A DNA stretch of 64,000 nucleotides from Leisingera coralii (GCF_049056525.1 NZ_JBHUPT010000063.1:25894-89893); one strand, 5' to 3'. Positions 34,180 to 42,968 are shown, numbered from the stretch's first letter. The notes: generated from the sequence alone by a model not told the origin. Translations and numbers: made by a program.

Positions 34180-35076
34180 TTAGCGGACGGGCCGCCGCGG
34201 CACCCGCACACGCACGATCCGCCCGTCGATCAGCAGCAGCCCCAGCAGGATCGCCGCCATGCCCCACAGGTGCTCCGCCAGCAGTTGCTCCTTCAGGATA
34301 TAGGTGCCCAGGAACAGGGCTGAGACCGGCGCGATCAGTGTCGGAAGGGTGATGTTGGTCGGCCCCACCTTGGGCAGCACCCAGTAAAACGCTATGAACG
34401 CCGCCGAGGTCAGCACAAAGCCGATCACGAACAGCGAGGCCCAGGTCTCGATCCGCGTGACATGCGGCAGCCCCTCGCTCCAGATGGCCAGCGGCGCAAT
34501 CGCGGCGGTGGCGCCGGTCAGCGCAATCGCCACCAGCACCACCGGCTCCATATCCTTGAAGCTGCGCGCGAAGTTCACCGAAAACGCATAGCACAACGGC
34601 GCGCACAGGGTGATCAGTACCGCCCAGGCCTCCGACGACTGGCCGCCCTGCAACAGCGGCAGCGACAGCAGCACGATGCCGAGGAAGCCGCACAGCACCC
34701 CCAGCGACTTCAGCACCGACGCCCGCTCGCCGCCGGGCCAGAAATGCGACACCACCACCGCCATCGCCGGGGTTGTGGCATTGACGATCCCGGCCACGCC
34801 GCTGGCGATATGCTGCTGGCCCAGCGCATAGAATGCAAAAGGCCCGGCATAGCTGAGCACGCCAAAGCCGAACAATGCCAGCCAGCGCCCCACCCCGGCA
34901 GGCACCTTCTTGCGGGCGGCCAGCACATAGATCCAGCAGCCCAGCGCGCCGAAGCCGACCCGCCCCATCGAGACGGACAGCGGCCCCAGCTCACGCAAAA
35001 GGATCGCATTGAACATGAACGACATGCCCCAGCCGATGCCGAGGATGAAAATCACCAGCCAGTACTTCAATGCCAT
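34180..35076 (-). CDS. EamA/DMT-family transporter
   Basis: The 298-residue protein has ten hydrophobic helices in two repeated EamA halves, typical of the drug/metabolite transporter superfamily. The second half ends in PTNITLPTLIAPVSALFLGTYIL. A basic tail follows. Substrate unknown. Its start lies about 90 bases from an oppositely oriented ArsR-type regulator, a possible controller. Confidence 0.88.
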   Translation of the reverse strand: MALKYWLVIFILGIGWGMSFMFNAILLRELGPLSVSMGRVGFGALGCWIYVLAARKKVPAGVGRWLALFGFGVLSYAGPFAFYALGQQHIASGVAGIVNATTPAMAVVVSHFWPGGERASVLKSLGVLCGFLGIVLLSLPLLQGGQSSEAWAVLITLCAPLCYAFSVNFARSFKDMEPVVLVAIALTGATAAIAPLAIWSEGLPHVTRIETWASLFVIGFVLTSAAFIAFYWVLPKVGPTNITLPTLIAPVSALFLGTYILKEQLLAEHLWGMAAILLGLLLIDGRIVRVRVPRRPVR

Positions 35077-35162
35077 GCCATCAATCTCCGCGCCTGAAAG
35101 GCGCTACCATGACGGCTCAGGACCGATTGTCAAATCCCCGGGCTGTGGATAGGAGTGAAGGC

Positions 35163-35507
35163 ATGAGCGATCCTCTCGACATTGTCTTTGCAGCCCTGGC
35201 CGACCCGACCCGCCGGGCGATCCTCACCATGCTGCTGGAGGATGACATGGCCGTCACCGATGTGGCGGAACCGTTCGAGATGTCGCTGGCGGCGATTTCC
35301 AAGCACCTGACGATCCTCACCCGCGCGGGCCTGATCGCCCAGGAAAAGCGCGGCCGGGTCAAATGGTGCAAGCTGCAGCCCGACGCCATGCGCGCGGCGT
35401 CGGTCTGGATGCAGGGCTTCGGCCAGTTCGAGCCGGTGAACCTGGATGCCTTCGAGCGCTTCCTCGAAGCCGAGCTGAACGCCGAAGACACCCAGCCCGA
35501 AAGCTAG
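35163..35507 (+). CDS. ArsR-family transcriptional regulator
   Basis: The 114-residue protein has the winged helix ADPTRRAILTMLLEDDMAVTDVAEPFEMSLAAISKHLTILTRAGLI. It lacks the metal-binding ELCVCDL box, so a metal sensor role is unlikely. It resembles ArsR regulators found with SRPBCC proteins. ATG 35163 has AGGAG nine or so bases upstream. The stop codon TAG shares the palindrome CTAG with the converging UspA gene stop. Confidence 0.88.
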   Translation: MSDPLDIVFAALADPTRRAILTMLLEDDMAVTDVAEPFEMSLAAISKHLTILTRAGLIAQEKRGRVKWCKLQPDAMRAASVWMQGFGQFEPVNLDAFERFLEAELNAEDTQPES

Positions 35508-35929
35508 CGCACGACAAACACCGACGCTTTGGAATGGCGCACCAGATACCCGGCATGGGAGGTGGTGATGTAATCCAGCAGCCGCGGCGCATGGCTGCCG
35601 GCAATCACCAGATCGGCGCCGGTCTCATCCACCGTGCGGGCCAGGATGCCGTCCACCTCCGCCGCGACGTCGTTGGAGTGGACCGTGATGCCCTCCACTT
35701 TGACCCCGTCGGCCTTCTCGGCAATCTTGTTCTCGATCTTTCTGGCCAGCGAGGTCATGACCTCCTCTGCCGCGTCGTCGTTGTAGGTCTCCCCTGTCGC
35801 GCCCCCGGACACGTTGACCAGGGTCATGCGCGCGCCTTCGATCCGGGCCATCTCCATCGCCACGTCCAGCGCCTTGGACACCGGGTCGGGCAGGCGCAGG
35901 TCCACCGGGACCAGGATGTGTTTGAACAT
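35504..35929 (-). CDS. Universal stress protein UspA family
   Basis: The 141-residue single-domain Usp begins MFKHILVPVDL and ends with SHAGYLVRHSKASVFVVR, with GSHAPRLLDYIT upstream. The ATP-binding G-2x-G-9x-G(S/T) pattern is only partly kept (GSHAPR), so it may be a non-nucleotide-binding type. Its stop overlaps that of the ArsR gene by CTAG. Confidence 0.88.
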   Translation of the reverse strand: MFKHILVPVDLRLPDPVSKALDVAMEMARIEGARMTLVNVSGGATGETYNDDAAEEVMTSLARKIENKIAEKADGVKVEGITVHSNDVAAEVDGILARTVDETGADLVIAGSHAPRLLDYITTSHAGYLVRHSKASVFVVR

Positions 35930-36036
35930 GTCACGCTCCTCGTTTCCTGAGCGCGTTTCCTGTGTCTGTCATGGTAGCCGGGCCAGCCGCAGACGCCTTG
36001 ACCTCCATCAAGCGCCGCCGGCCGGTGCCGCAGCGG

Positions 36037-36933
36037 TCACGCGGGCTGCTGCTCCCGCGCGCCCTCCAGCAGCATCACCAGCGCCACCACCGACATCGCC
36101 ACCCCGATCAGCACCATCCCCGGCGGCGTGCCGCGGCCCAGCGCGATCTCCCACAGGATCACCCAGCTGGGAGTGAGGTAGGTATAGGCCATCACCTTGG
36201 CCGAGGGCAGCCGCAGCGTTGCGTATTGCAGCAGCACAAAGGTGGCGGAGCTGGCACAGACCGCCAGGTAGAACAGACCGATCCACACGATGCCGGGCAG
36301 CTGCATCCACTCGGTGGCCAGGATGTCCTGCCAGCCAAAGGCGGCCAGCAGCGCGCCCCCCGCCAGCAGCATCCCGAAGGTAAAGACCACGGCCGGCTCG
36401 CCCCGGTTCAGCTTGCGCACCATCGGCGTATAGATGGCATGCAGCACGCAGCCCCAGAAATAGATGAGCTCTCCCTGGCCGATCTCGAATGCCGCCAGCG
36501 CGCCCAGGTCGCCGCGCACGATCACCCAGACCGCTCCGGCCGCGCCCAGCGCCAGCGCCAGCGCCATCCAGCCGGTGGTGATCTGCCGCAGCAGCAGCCA
36601 GCCGAACAGCGCGCTCATCACCGGCACCAGCGTGAACACCGCCGCCGCGCTGACCGGCGCCGCCGTCTGCAGCCCGTAGAACATCAGCACGAAGTAACCG
36701 CCGAACAGCCCGCCCAGCACCGCAAACCGCCACGGCGCGCGGAAATGGGCCCGCCGCAGCCCGGTGGTCGCCAGCGCCGCTGCACCAATGACCACTGCCG
36801 CAATGCCAAACCGTGCCGCGTTCAGTGCCGCGGGCGCGATCTCATTCGCCACCATGACACCCAGCGAAAACGACCCCGCCACCAGCGCCGAAAACATCAG
36901 CATCGCCAGATGCCCGCGCAGTGCCTCGCTCAC
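36037..36933 (-). CDS. EamA/DMT-family transporter
   Basis: The 298-residue, ten-helix protein has two EamA domains; TYLTPSWVILWEIALGRGTP is the typical end of the second. The start is taken as GTG 36933, which overlaps the stop of the LysR gene by GTGA, indicating translational coupling; an ATG a little further in is also possible. A substrate cannot be named. Confidence 0.85.
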   Translation of the reverse strand: MSEALRGHLAMLMFSALVAGSFSLGVMVANEIAPAALNAARFGIAAVVIGAAALATTGLRRAHFRAPWRFAVLGGLFGGYFVLMFYGLQTAAPVSAAAVFTLVPVMSALFGWLLLRQITTGWMALALALGAAGAVWVIVRGDLGALAAFEIGQGELIYFWGCVLHAIYTPMVRKLNRGEPAVVFTFGMLLAGGALLAAFGWQDILATEWMQLPGIVWIGLFYLAVCASSATFVLLQYATLRLPSAKVMAYTYLTPSWVILWEIALGRGTPPGMVLIGVAMSVVALVMLLEGAREQQPA

Positions 36934-37808
36934 AGCTGCCAATCCTTGACCTGCTCCTTCAGGAACTTCAGGAAGGCCTGCACCTTGGTGGTCCGGTGCA
37001 GATCCACATGGGTGACCAGCCACAGGGTGCCCTCCCATTCCTCCTGCGGTGCCATCATCTCCACCAGGTCCGGTTCCTGCCGCGCCTCCCAGGCCGCCAT
37101 GAAGCCGATCCCCGCGCCGCTGCGCAGCGCGGATTTCAGGGTAAAGCCGTCGGTGCAGCGGAAGGCGATTGCCTCCGCCGGGGCATTGGCCCGAAGCCAG
37201 CGCGAAAACGGCGCCCGGCTGCTCTCGTCGTCCTGGCCGACAAAACGGTGATTGGGGATATCCTCCACCCCCTTCAGCAGCCCGTATTTCTCGGCATAGG
37301 ACTTGGCGGCATACAGCCCGATCTGCTGCTTCATGAAGGGCTGCACCACGTTGTCCGGCTGATCCGGGGCATTGCCCGCGCGGACCGCCACATGCGCCTC
37401 GCCGTATTCCAGCCGGAACAGCCGGTCGCCGGTCAGATAGCGGATGATCAGACCCGGGTGCATGTCCTGGAACTCCTTCAGCGCCGGCACCATCATCGGC
37501 GCAAAGGACGCCAGCGAGGTCACCACCAGCTCACCGGAGACATCATCGCCCTGCCCCTTCAGCCGCCCGACCAGCTGGCTGAACTGGTCATCCGTGGCCT
37601 GCGCCACCCGCAGCAGGTCCTGCCCGGCCTCGGTCGGCGTATACCCGCGGGCATGGCGCTGGAACAGCTTCACCCCCAGCCGCGCCTCGATCGCGTCGAT
37701 GTGGCGGATCACGGTGGCATGATGCACCCCCAGCACTTCGGCCGCGCCGCTGACCGTGCCCATGCGGGCCACCTGATAGGCGGTGCGGACTTCATCCCAG
37801 TTTTCCAT
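36930..37808 (-). CDS. LysR-family transcriptional regulator
   Basis: The 292-residue protein has the N-terminal helix-turn-helix (MGTVSGAAEVLGVHHATVIRHIDAIEARLGVKLFQR) and a periplasmic-binding-type effector domain. AAGGAGACTGGC precedes the ATG. It is coupled to the downstream transporter and divergent from azoR, the classic layout for a LysR regulator controlling its neighbour. A palindrome in the shared gap is the candidate binding site. Confidence 0.92.
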   Translation of the reverse strand: MENWDEVRTAYQVARMGTVSGAAEVLGVHHATVIRHIDAIEARLGVKLFQRHARGYTPTEAGQDLLRVAQATDDQFSQLVGRLKGQGDDVSGELVVTSLASFAPMMVPALKEFQDMHPGLIIRYLTGDRLFRLEYGEAHVAVRAGNAPDQPDNVVQPFMKQQIGLYAAKSYAEKYGLLKGVEDIPNHRFVGQDDESSRAPFSRWLRANAPAEAIAFRCTDGFTLKSALRSGAGIGFMAAWEARQEPDLVEMMAPQEEWEGTLWLVTHVDLHRTTKVQAFLKFLKEQVKDWQL

Positions 37809-37876
37809 GCCAGTCTCCTTGCCAGTCAAACTGCGCGCCAGTGCACAAATGCTGTGATTTGATCGGCGTTGCGTTC

Positions 37877-37898
37877 GAATTTGCAATACCCCAAATTC
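37877..37898. promoter_or_regulatory. Candidate LysR operator upstream of azoR
   Basis: GAATTTG-N8-CAAATTC is a perfect seven-base inverted repeat in the divergent gap between the LysR gene and azoR, 24 bases before the azoR start. It contains a T-N11-A core as expected for LysR-type sites. Confidence 0.55.
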
Positions 37899-37921
37899 CT
37901 GTCAGCAACAAGCACAGGAAC

Positions 37922-38509
37922 ATGAAAATGACCCGCACCGTTCTCCATATCGACTCCTCCGCCCGCATCGAGGGCTCCGTCACCCGCGACCTCTCGGCCC
38001 AGATCGTCAGCCGCCTTGGCGCTGACCAAGTGATCCGCCGCGACCTGGCCGCGCCGCTGCCGCTGCTGGACGGCGCCTGGGTGGGCGCCAACTTCACCCC
38101 GGCCGACCAGCGCACCGACGAGCAGAAACAATTGCTCGCCCTCTCCGACTCGCTGGTCGAGGAGCTGAAGCAGGCCGACACCATCGTCATCGGCTCGCCG
38201 GTCTACAACTTCTCGGTGCCCTCCACCCTGAAAGCCTGGATCGACCTGGTCGCCCGCGTTGGCCTCACCTTCCAGTACCATGAAACCGGCCCCGTCGGCC
38301 TGCTGGAAGGCAAGCGCGCCATCATCGTCATGGCCTCGGGCGGCACCCAAGCCGGCTCCGACATCGACTTTGCCACCACCTACCTGCGTCACGTGCTGGG
38401 CTTCATCGGCATCACCGATGTCGAGATCGTGGCGGCCGACGCGATGTCGATCGACGCCGACGGCGCCCTGGCCAAGGCCAAAGGCCAGATCGAAGCCCTG
38501 GCTGCCTGA
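37922..38509 (+). CDS. azoR: FMN-dependent NADH-azoreductase
   Basis: AzoR reduces azo dyes and quinones with NADH through a flavodoxin-like FMN site. Marks are HIDSSARIEGSVTRDL at the start, SPVYNFSVPSTLKAWIDLVARVG, the GLTFQYHETGPVGLLEGKR segment and ASGG. The 195-residue length is normal. ATG 37928, two codons in, has better spacing to AGGAA and may be the real start. Confidence 0.93.
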   Translation: MKMTRTVLHIDSSARIEGSVTRDLSAQIVSRLGADQVIRRDLAAPLPLLDGAWVGANFTPADQRTDEQKQLLALSDSLVEELKQADTIVIGSPVYNFSVPSTLKAWIDLVARVGLTFQYHETGPVGLLEGKRAIIVMASGGTQAGSDIDFATTYLRHVLGFIGITDVEIVAADAMSIDADGALAKAKGQIEALAA

Positions 38510-38529
38510 TCCCCGGCATCCCGGCAACA

Positions 38530-38566
38530 CCGCCAGCCCTCCCCGCGGAGAGCTGGCGGCTTTTTG
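38530..38566 (+). terminator. Rho-independent terminator after azoR
   Basis: CCGCCAGC (38530-38537) pairs with GCTGGCGG (38552-38559), with an inner CTCC/GGAG stem, followed by CTTTTTG. It lies about 20 bases after the azoR stop. Confidence 0.85.
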
Positions 38567-38631
38567 CGTTTGGCAGGCCCATGCTGCCGTGCCAGTCTGC
38601 CCGTATCGGCATTTCAAGGGCGGGCAATTTG

Positions 38632-39384
38632 ATGAAGAAGATCGGCATTCTCGGCGGCGTCGGCTGGGCCTCCACCATCGACTATTACCGCGCCATCTGC
38701 GAAGGCGCCGGGCGGTTCTTTGCGGACCGCGGCGCAGGCTCTCCGCTGCCGGTGCCGCCGATCACCATCGAATCCGTGGTGCAGGCCCAGACCCGGTCCT
38801 TGCGCGGCCGCCCTGGGGACGAGGCCAGCTGGGCCGCCTTCGACGCCGTCTTCCGCGAGGCGATGCTGACGCTGGAGCGCGCAGGCTGCGACTTCGCCCT
38901 GATCGCCTCCAACACCCCGCACGCGCGGCTGCATGCGATACAGGAGGGCGTGATGATGCCGGTCCTCAGCATTTTCGACGCCACCGCCAAAGCCACCGCC
39001 GCAACCGGCGCCGATCGGGCACTGGTGCTGGGCACAACGGTCACCATGCAGGCCCGAAATTATGCCAATGTGCTTGCCGAACACGGTGTCAGCGCCAACG
39101 ATCCCCTGCCGGAGGCTGAGATCGCAGAAATGCAGGCCATGATCGACGAGGATTTCTACGGCGGCGCGTCCAGTGGCGCGCAAGCCCGCCTGCTGCGCTT
39201 CTGCACGAAACACGCCAAGCCCGGCACCGCCATCCTGCTGGCCTGCACCGAGCTGCCGCTGGCCTTCCCCGGCCATATCGACGACGTCAGCTTCGAAGCC
39301 GGCGGCTACCTGTTCGTGAACCCCTCCGCCGCCCATGTGGCCGCAGCGCTGGATCTGGCGCTGGAGGAGGAACGGGCCGGTTAG
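38632..39384 (+). CDS. Aspartate/glutamate racemase-family protein
   Basis: The 250-residue protein starts MKKIGILGGVGWASTIDYY, as in amino acid racemases of the YgeA type. The second active-site Cys is present (ILLACTELPLAF). The first site, usually CNT, is SNT (IASNTPH), so one acid/base Cys is Ser. YgeA itself has Thr there, so activity on acidic amino acids is possible. The stop overlaps that of the converging gene. Confidence 0.85.
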   Translation: MKKIGILGGVGWASTIDYYRAICEGAGRFFADRGAGSPLPVPPITIESVVQAQTRSLRGRPGDEASWAAFDAVFREAMLTLERAGCDFALIASNTPHARLHAIQEGVMMPVLSIFDATAKATAATGADRALVLGTTVTMQARNYANVLAEHGVSANDPLPEAEIAEMQAMIDEDFYGGASSGAQARLLRFCTKHAKPGTAILLACTELPLAFPGHIDDVSFEAGGYLFVNPSAAHVAAALDLALEEERAG

Positions 39385-39908
39385 ACCCAGTTCACCGCAA
39401 CGCCGGTCTTCTCAAAGAACGCCATCACATCATCGCGCTTCATCGCCACGGTGCGGTCATTGACCAGCGGGTGCATACAGATCACGTCGGCCTCCTGCGC
39501 CTGCGCGTCCATATAGAAGGTCACACCCTTCGCCGCGCCGGTGATCATCGCCAGCGGGCTGACCGCGCCCGGGCGGATGCCGAGGTTCTCCAGCAGCCGG
39601 TCCGCCGAACCGAATGACAGGTTGCCGATGCCCAGCGCCGCCCCCAGGCCTTTCAGGTCGATCTCCCGGTCCTGCTGCAGCGTCACCAGATAGTTCCGCT
39701 TCTTCTTGTCCCGCAGGTACAGGTTCTTCAGCCGCAGCGCGTTTTCGCCCGGCACCATGAACTGCTCCTCGACACCCTTGGCGTCCTCCACCGTGCGCAA
39801 CGGCACATGGGTGTGCAGCCGGTAGGCAATGCCCCAATCGTCCAGCTGCTTCAGCAGCGCATCCGAGGAGACAGGCAGGCTGTCCTGATAGGCCGATGAC
39901 GCATCCAT
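39381..39908 (-). CDS. prdX: YbaK/ProX-type prolyl-tRNA editing protein
   Basis: The 175-residue protein resembles ProXp-ala/PrdX, free-standing domains that deacylate mischarged Ala-tRNA(Pro). LRTVEDAKGVEEQFMVPGENALRLKNLYLRDKKKRNYLV contains the family core with KNL(F/Y)LRD, and FGSADRLLENLGIRPGAVSPLA the second block. GGAGTAAGATC precedes the ATG. Its partner, prolyl-tRNA synthetase, is not in the window. Confidence 0.9.
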   Translation of the reverse strand: MDASSAYQDSLPVSSDALLKQLDDWGIAYRLHTHVPLRTVEDAKGVEEQFMVPGENALRLKNLYLRDKKKRNYLVTLQQDREIDLKGLGAALGIGNLSFGSADRLLENLGIRPGAVSPLAMITGAAKGVTFYMDAQAQEADVICMHPLVNDRTVAMKRDDVMAFFEKTGVAVNWV

Positions 39909-39963
39909 GATCTTACTCCGCAAGTCCGTGCCGGGTTGCTGCGCAGATCACAGAAAACGGCCG

Positions 39964-40002
39964 CGGGGCGCAAGAGCTGTTCCGCCCCCTGCGCCCCGTT
40001 TT
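39964..40002. repeat. Orphan terminator-like hairpin
   Basis: CGGGGCGCA (39964-39972) pairs with TGCGCCCCG (39990-39998), then TTTT. The T-run faces the plus strand, but no plus-strand gene ends nearby. It lies between prdX and the EF-G-like gene. Confidence 0.45.
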
Positions 40003-40017
40003 GCGCCATCGCACCGC

Positions 40018-40041
40018 GGGGCGGGCGCTTCCGCCCGCCCC
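40018..40041 (-). terminator. Strong hairpin after the EF-G-like gene
   Basis: GGGGCGGGCG-CTTC-CGCCCGCCCC is a perfect ten-base stem with a four-base loop, starting eight bases past the EF-G-like stop. It lacks a T-run but could stop or stabilise the transcript end. Confidence 0.6.
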
Positions 40042-40048
40042 GACCGGT

Positions 40049-41956
40049 TCACGCCTCGGCGAAATCCGCCCGGCGTGCTTCTTCGTAGTGGTCGAAATCG
40101 GTGCTGAACCATCCGGTTCCGCGGGTGGCGCTGGCCAGCGTGTTGCACAGCTCATCCTGCGCCGACATCGGCAAGAGCGTCTCGAACACATCCCAGCCCG
40201 CGACGCCATCCTCGGCCTCAAAGCCCAGGATCTGGCCCTTCATCCCGCTCACCACCGGCACCAGCCCGCCGGTGAACACCGACGGCACATGGATATGCAC
40301 CCGCATGATCGGCTGCAGCAGCACCGCGCCAGCCTCCGCCAGCGCCTCCTTGACCGCATTCTTGCCCGCGGTGCGGAAGGCATAGTCGGAACTGTCCACC
40401 GAGTGATGTTTGCCATCCTTCAGCGTCACGCAGACATCCACCACCGGGTGGCCGTTCAGGCCCTGCGCCAGCGCCTCGCGCGCGCCGGCCTCGACCGAGG
40501 GGATATAGTTCTTCGGCACCGCTCCGCCCTTGACCGTTTCCTCGAACACGAACCCGCTGCCCCGCGGCAGCGGTTTCACCTCGATCACCACGTCGGCAAA
40601 CTGGCCTGCGCCGCCGGACTGCTTGCGGTGGCGGTGATGCACCTGCACGGATTTCTTGATGGTCTCGCGCAGCGCCGGCGGCACCGGCCCTTCCTCCACT
40701 TCGACCCCGAACTCGTCCTTCAAGGCCTGCTTGATACGGCGCATGTGCAGCGGCCCCTGCAGGTTCAGCAGCACATGGCCGCTGGCCTCCTCCTGCCCCA
40801 CCACCAGCGCCGGGTCGATCTCCGCCAGCCGCTCCAGCGCGCCCGACAGCCGCGCGTCGTCCTTCTCATGCACCGGGGTGATCACCCGCCGGAAGGTCGA
40901 GGGCCGCGGCTGCGCCCAGTCCGGCAGCGGCGCCGTCCCGTCCGGGCCATAGGCATAGCCCAGGTTCAGATGGTCCGACTTCACCGCCTGCCCCATATCC
41001 CCGGGCGTCAGGCGGGTGACGGCCGCCGAGCCGACACCGGTCAGCGACCCCAGCGTTGCGCCGCCCACCGGCACGCCGTTGCCGACACTGCCGTCCAGTG
41101 CACGCATCATCACCGTCTTGCCCAGATGCTTGACCAGATCCGCCATGCAGCCGACCGCAACCACCTTGCCATTCTGCGACAGCCGCTCCAGCGCCACGCC
41201 CACATCCGGCGCTTCATGGCGCAGCGACTTCATCAGCCGCAGGATGCCGTTCTTGTGCTCGGCCGAGCCCATCAGCGCCGGGATCAGGTCGTTATGCTGC
41301 AGCACCTTGGTGGCCACGTCATAGACCTCCTCCGGCATCACCTTCTGATCCTCGATCAGCTCCTCCAGCAGCGTGTCGTCAAAATCCGCCAGCGCCTCCA
41401 AGAGCTCGGTGCGCGCCTCCTGCTCGCGCGCATACATCGCCACCGGCAATTCGATCAGCGCCGAGGGCTTGCCCTCCTGATACTGCCAGGCACGTTCCGA
41501 AATCAGATCCACAGCACCCACAACCTGTCCATCCTCGCGGATCGGCACCTGCCGCAGGATGATGTTGTGGCTGCAATAGGCCTGCAGCGCGGCCACGATT
41601 TCCGCCACCCGGTCCGTTGCCTGGTCCATGCGGTTGACAAAAATAAAGGCGGGGATCCCCGCCTCTTCCACCTTGCGCAGGTACGGCGCGCTCAGCACCG
41701 CAGCGCCGGCGTCAGCCGGCACGCAGATGACGGCAGCGTCGCTGGCGGCCAGCGCCGGGCCCGCCTGCGCCAGATTGTCGGCCCCGCCCGCGATGTCGAT
41801 CGCGGCCCAGTCCTCGCCCATAAATGAAAAAGGCTGCAACGCGGCGACGCCTGCAGCCTCCTGCCGTTTGCCGGCGGCGCTGTCCAGATTGGCCAGCGCC
41901 GTGGCCAGCGTTGATTTGCCGGACTGCGACGGTCCCAGAATAGTGAAAACGCGCAT
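40049..41956 (-). CDS. Elongation factor G-like protein with altered GTPase site
   Basis: The 635-residue protein follows EF-G order: G domain, domain II, III, IV (HHSVDSSDYAFRTAGKNAVKEA) and V. The G domain is degraded. The P-loop GPSQSGKST is kept, but the switch I region is missing, G3 reads DIAGGAD rather than DTPGHVD, losing the catalytic His, and G4 is NRMD. Similar EF-G-like proteins exist in Rhodobacteraceae; their role is unclear. ATG 41956 has GGAGG ten bases upstream; 41974 is an alternative. Canonical translocation activity is doubtful. Confidence 0.88.
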   Translation of the reverse strand: MRVFTILGPSQSGKSTLATALANLDSAAGKRQEAAGVAALQPFSFMGEDWAAIDIAGGADNLAQAGPALAASDAAVICVPADAGAAVLSAPYLRKVEEAGIPAFIFVNRMDQATDRVAEIVAALQAYCSHNIILRQVPIREDGQVVGAVDLISERAWQYQEGKPSALIELPVAMYAREQEARTELLEALADFDDTLLEELIEDQKVMPEEVYDVATKVLQHNDLIPALMGSAEHKNGILRLMKSLRHEAPDVGVALERLSQNGKVVAVGCMADLVKHLGKTVMMRALDGSVGNGVPVGGATLGSLTGVGSAAVTRLTPGDMGQAVKSDHLNLGYAYGPDGTAPLPDWAQPRPSTFRRVITPVHEKDDARLSGALERLAEIDPALVVGQEEASGHVLLNLQGPLHMRRIKQALKDEFGVEVEEGPVPPALRETIKKSVQVHHRHRKQSGGAGQFADVVIEVKPLPRGSGFVFEETVKGGAVPKNYIPSVEAGAREALAQGLNGHPVVDVCVTLKDGKHHSVDSSDYAFRTAGKNAVKEALAEAGAVLLQPIMRVHIHVPSVFTGGLVPVVSGMKGQILGFEAEDGVAGWDVFETLLPMSAQDELCNTLASATRGTGWFSTDFDHYEEARRADFAEA

Positions 41957-42231
41957 GTTCTCAGATCCTCCCATAGCTGATGCGGCTGCCCGTCAACGGC
42001 CGCGGACGCTAAGGTTCGCGCATCATGCCTGTGCTGAAGATCTGCCTCGATGCCCCTCCGGGCAGGCCCCGCCTGTGAGTGCGGCAGCGGGCCAACCTCC
42101 CGATGTTGGCCAAGCCACCCCCTCCGAGTCAAGCACGCAGAGCGCGCAGCTGCGCTGCTTGCCGCTCATATGTGACGGCCAGGCCGCCAGTTTCCCCTGA
42201 ACCGCGGCTTTCCGGAGGGTAAGCTGATGCC

Positions 42232-42759
42232 ATGAAAATCACCCGCAACACGCCCGGCCAGCTGATCCTGGCAGACACGCCGTGGTTCATCGGCATTGCG
42301 CTTGCCCTGTTCATCCTGGCTTTCGTGGGCGCCGGCCTCGGCGCTGCCAGCACCGGCGGTGAAAACCTCTGGTTCGGACTGGGCTTTGCCGCCCTGGGCG
42401 GCGGCATGGGGTTTGCCGCCTTCTGCCTCTTCGTGCGCCGGGTGCAGGTGATCCTCGACCGCTCCGGCGGCAGCATCCTGATCCGGCGCCAGTCGGTGTT
42501 CGGCTACAGCCAGGTGGAGCACCGCCTCGCCGACCTGTCCCACGCCGAGGTGGAAAGCACCACCAGCCGCAGCGAGGGCCGCACCCGCACGCTCTACCGC
42601 CCGGTCCTGGTGCTGGACGGCGGCATGAGCGCCGGCCGCCACCCGGTGATCGAGGCCTACACCAATGGCCGCGGCCCGCAGCGGCTGGCGGAGGCAATCA
42701 ATGCCTGGCTGCCCGCCTCAGAGGCCGCAAAGGTTGACTCCGGCGGCCATTCCGCGTAA
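42232..42759 (+). CDS. Membrane protein of unknown function
   Basis: The 175-residue protein has two membrane helices near the N-terminus (residues about 17-40 and 48-68) and then a soluble beta-rich domain (VQVILDRSGGSILIRRQSVFGYSQVEHRLADLSHAEVES) that looks PH-like, as in YdbS/bPH domain proteins. It stands alone. The 275 bases upstream, back to the EF-G-like start, hold short GC palindromes and nothing gene-like. Confidence 0.75.
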   Translation: MKITRNTPGQLILADTPWFIGIALALFILAFVGAGLGAASTGGENLWFGLGFAALGGGMGFAAFCLFVRRVQVILDRSGGSILIRRQSVFGYSQVEHRLADLSHAEVESTTSRSEGRTRTLYRPVLVLDGGMSAGRHPVIEAYTNGRGPQRLAEAINAWLPASEAAKVDSGGHSA

Positions 42760-42843
42760 CGCCTGCCCAAACATCCGGGAGATCTGAGTCTTCCGGTCCC
42801 TGCCCGTGCCAGGGATCGCCCCCCACCAGCGTGTTACGCCCGT

Positions 42844-42870
42844 GGGGGCAAACTCGTTTGGTTTGCCCCC
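42844..42870. repeat. Inverted repeat upstream of ffh
   Basis: GGGGGCAAAC and GTTTGCCCCC pair perfectly around a seven-base loop, about 100 bases before ffh and about 85 bases after the preceding stop. There is no T-run, so this may be a terminator of the upstream gene or part of an intergenic repeat. Confidence 0.5.
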
Positions 42871-42968
42871 AGGACAGACACCAGGACCGGCGGGCATTTG
42901 CGCATGGACCGCTTGTCCCCTACATACGGGGGCGCCACAGTTGAAACCGGCATCAGGAGGCCGCAGGC

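Noticed and set aside
42760..42968. Possible SRP RNA gene upstream of ffh
   Set aside because: The conserved SRP RNA tetraloop region (GGTCAGGTCCGGAAGG-like) is not present on either strand; only a simple inverted repeat is.
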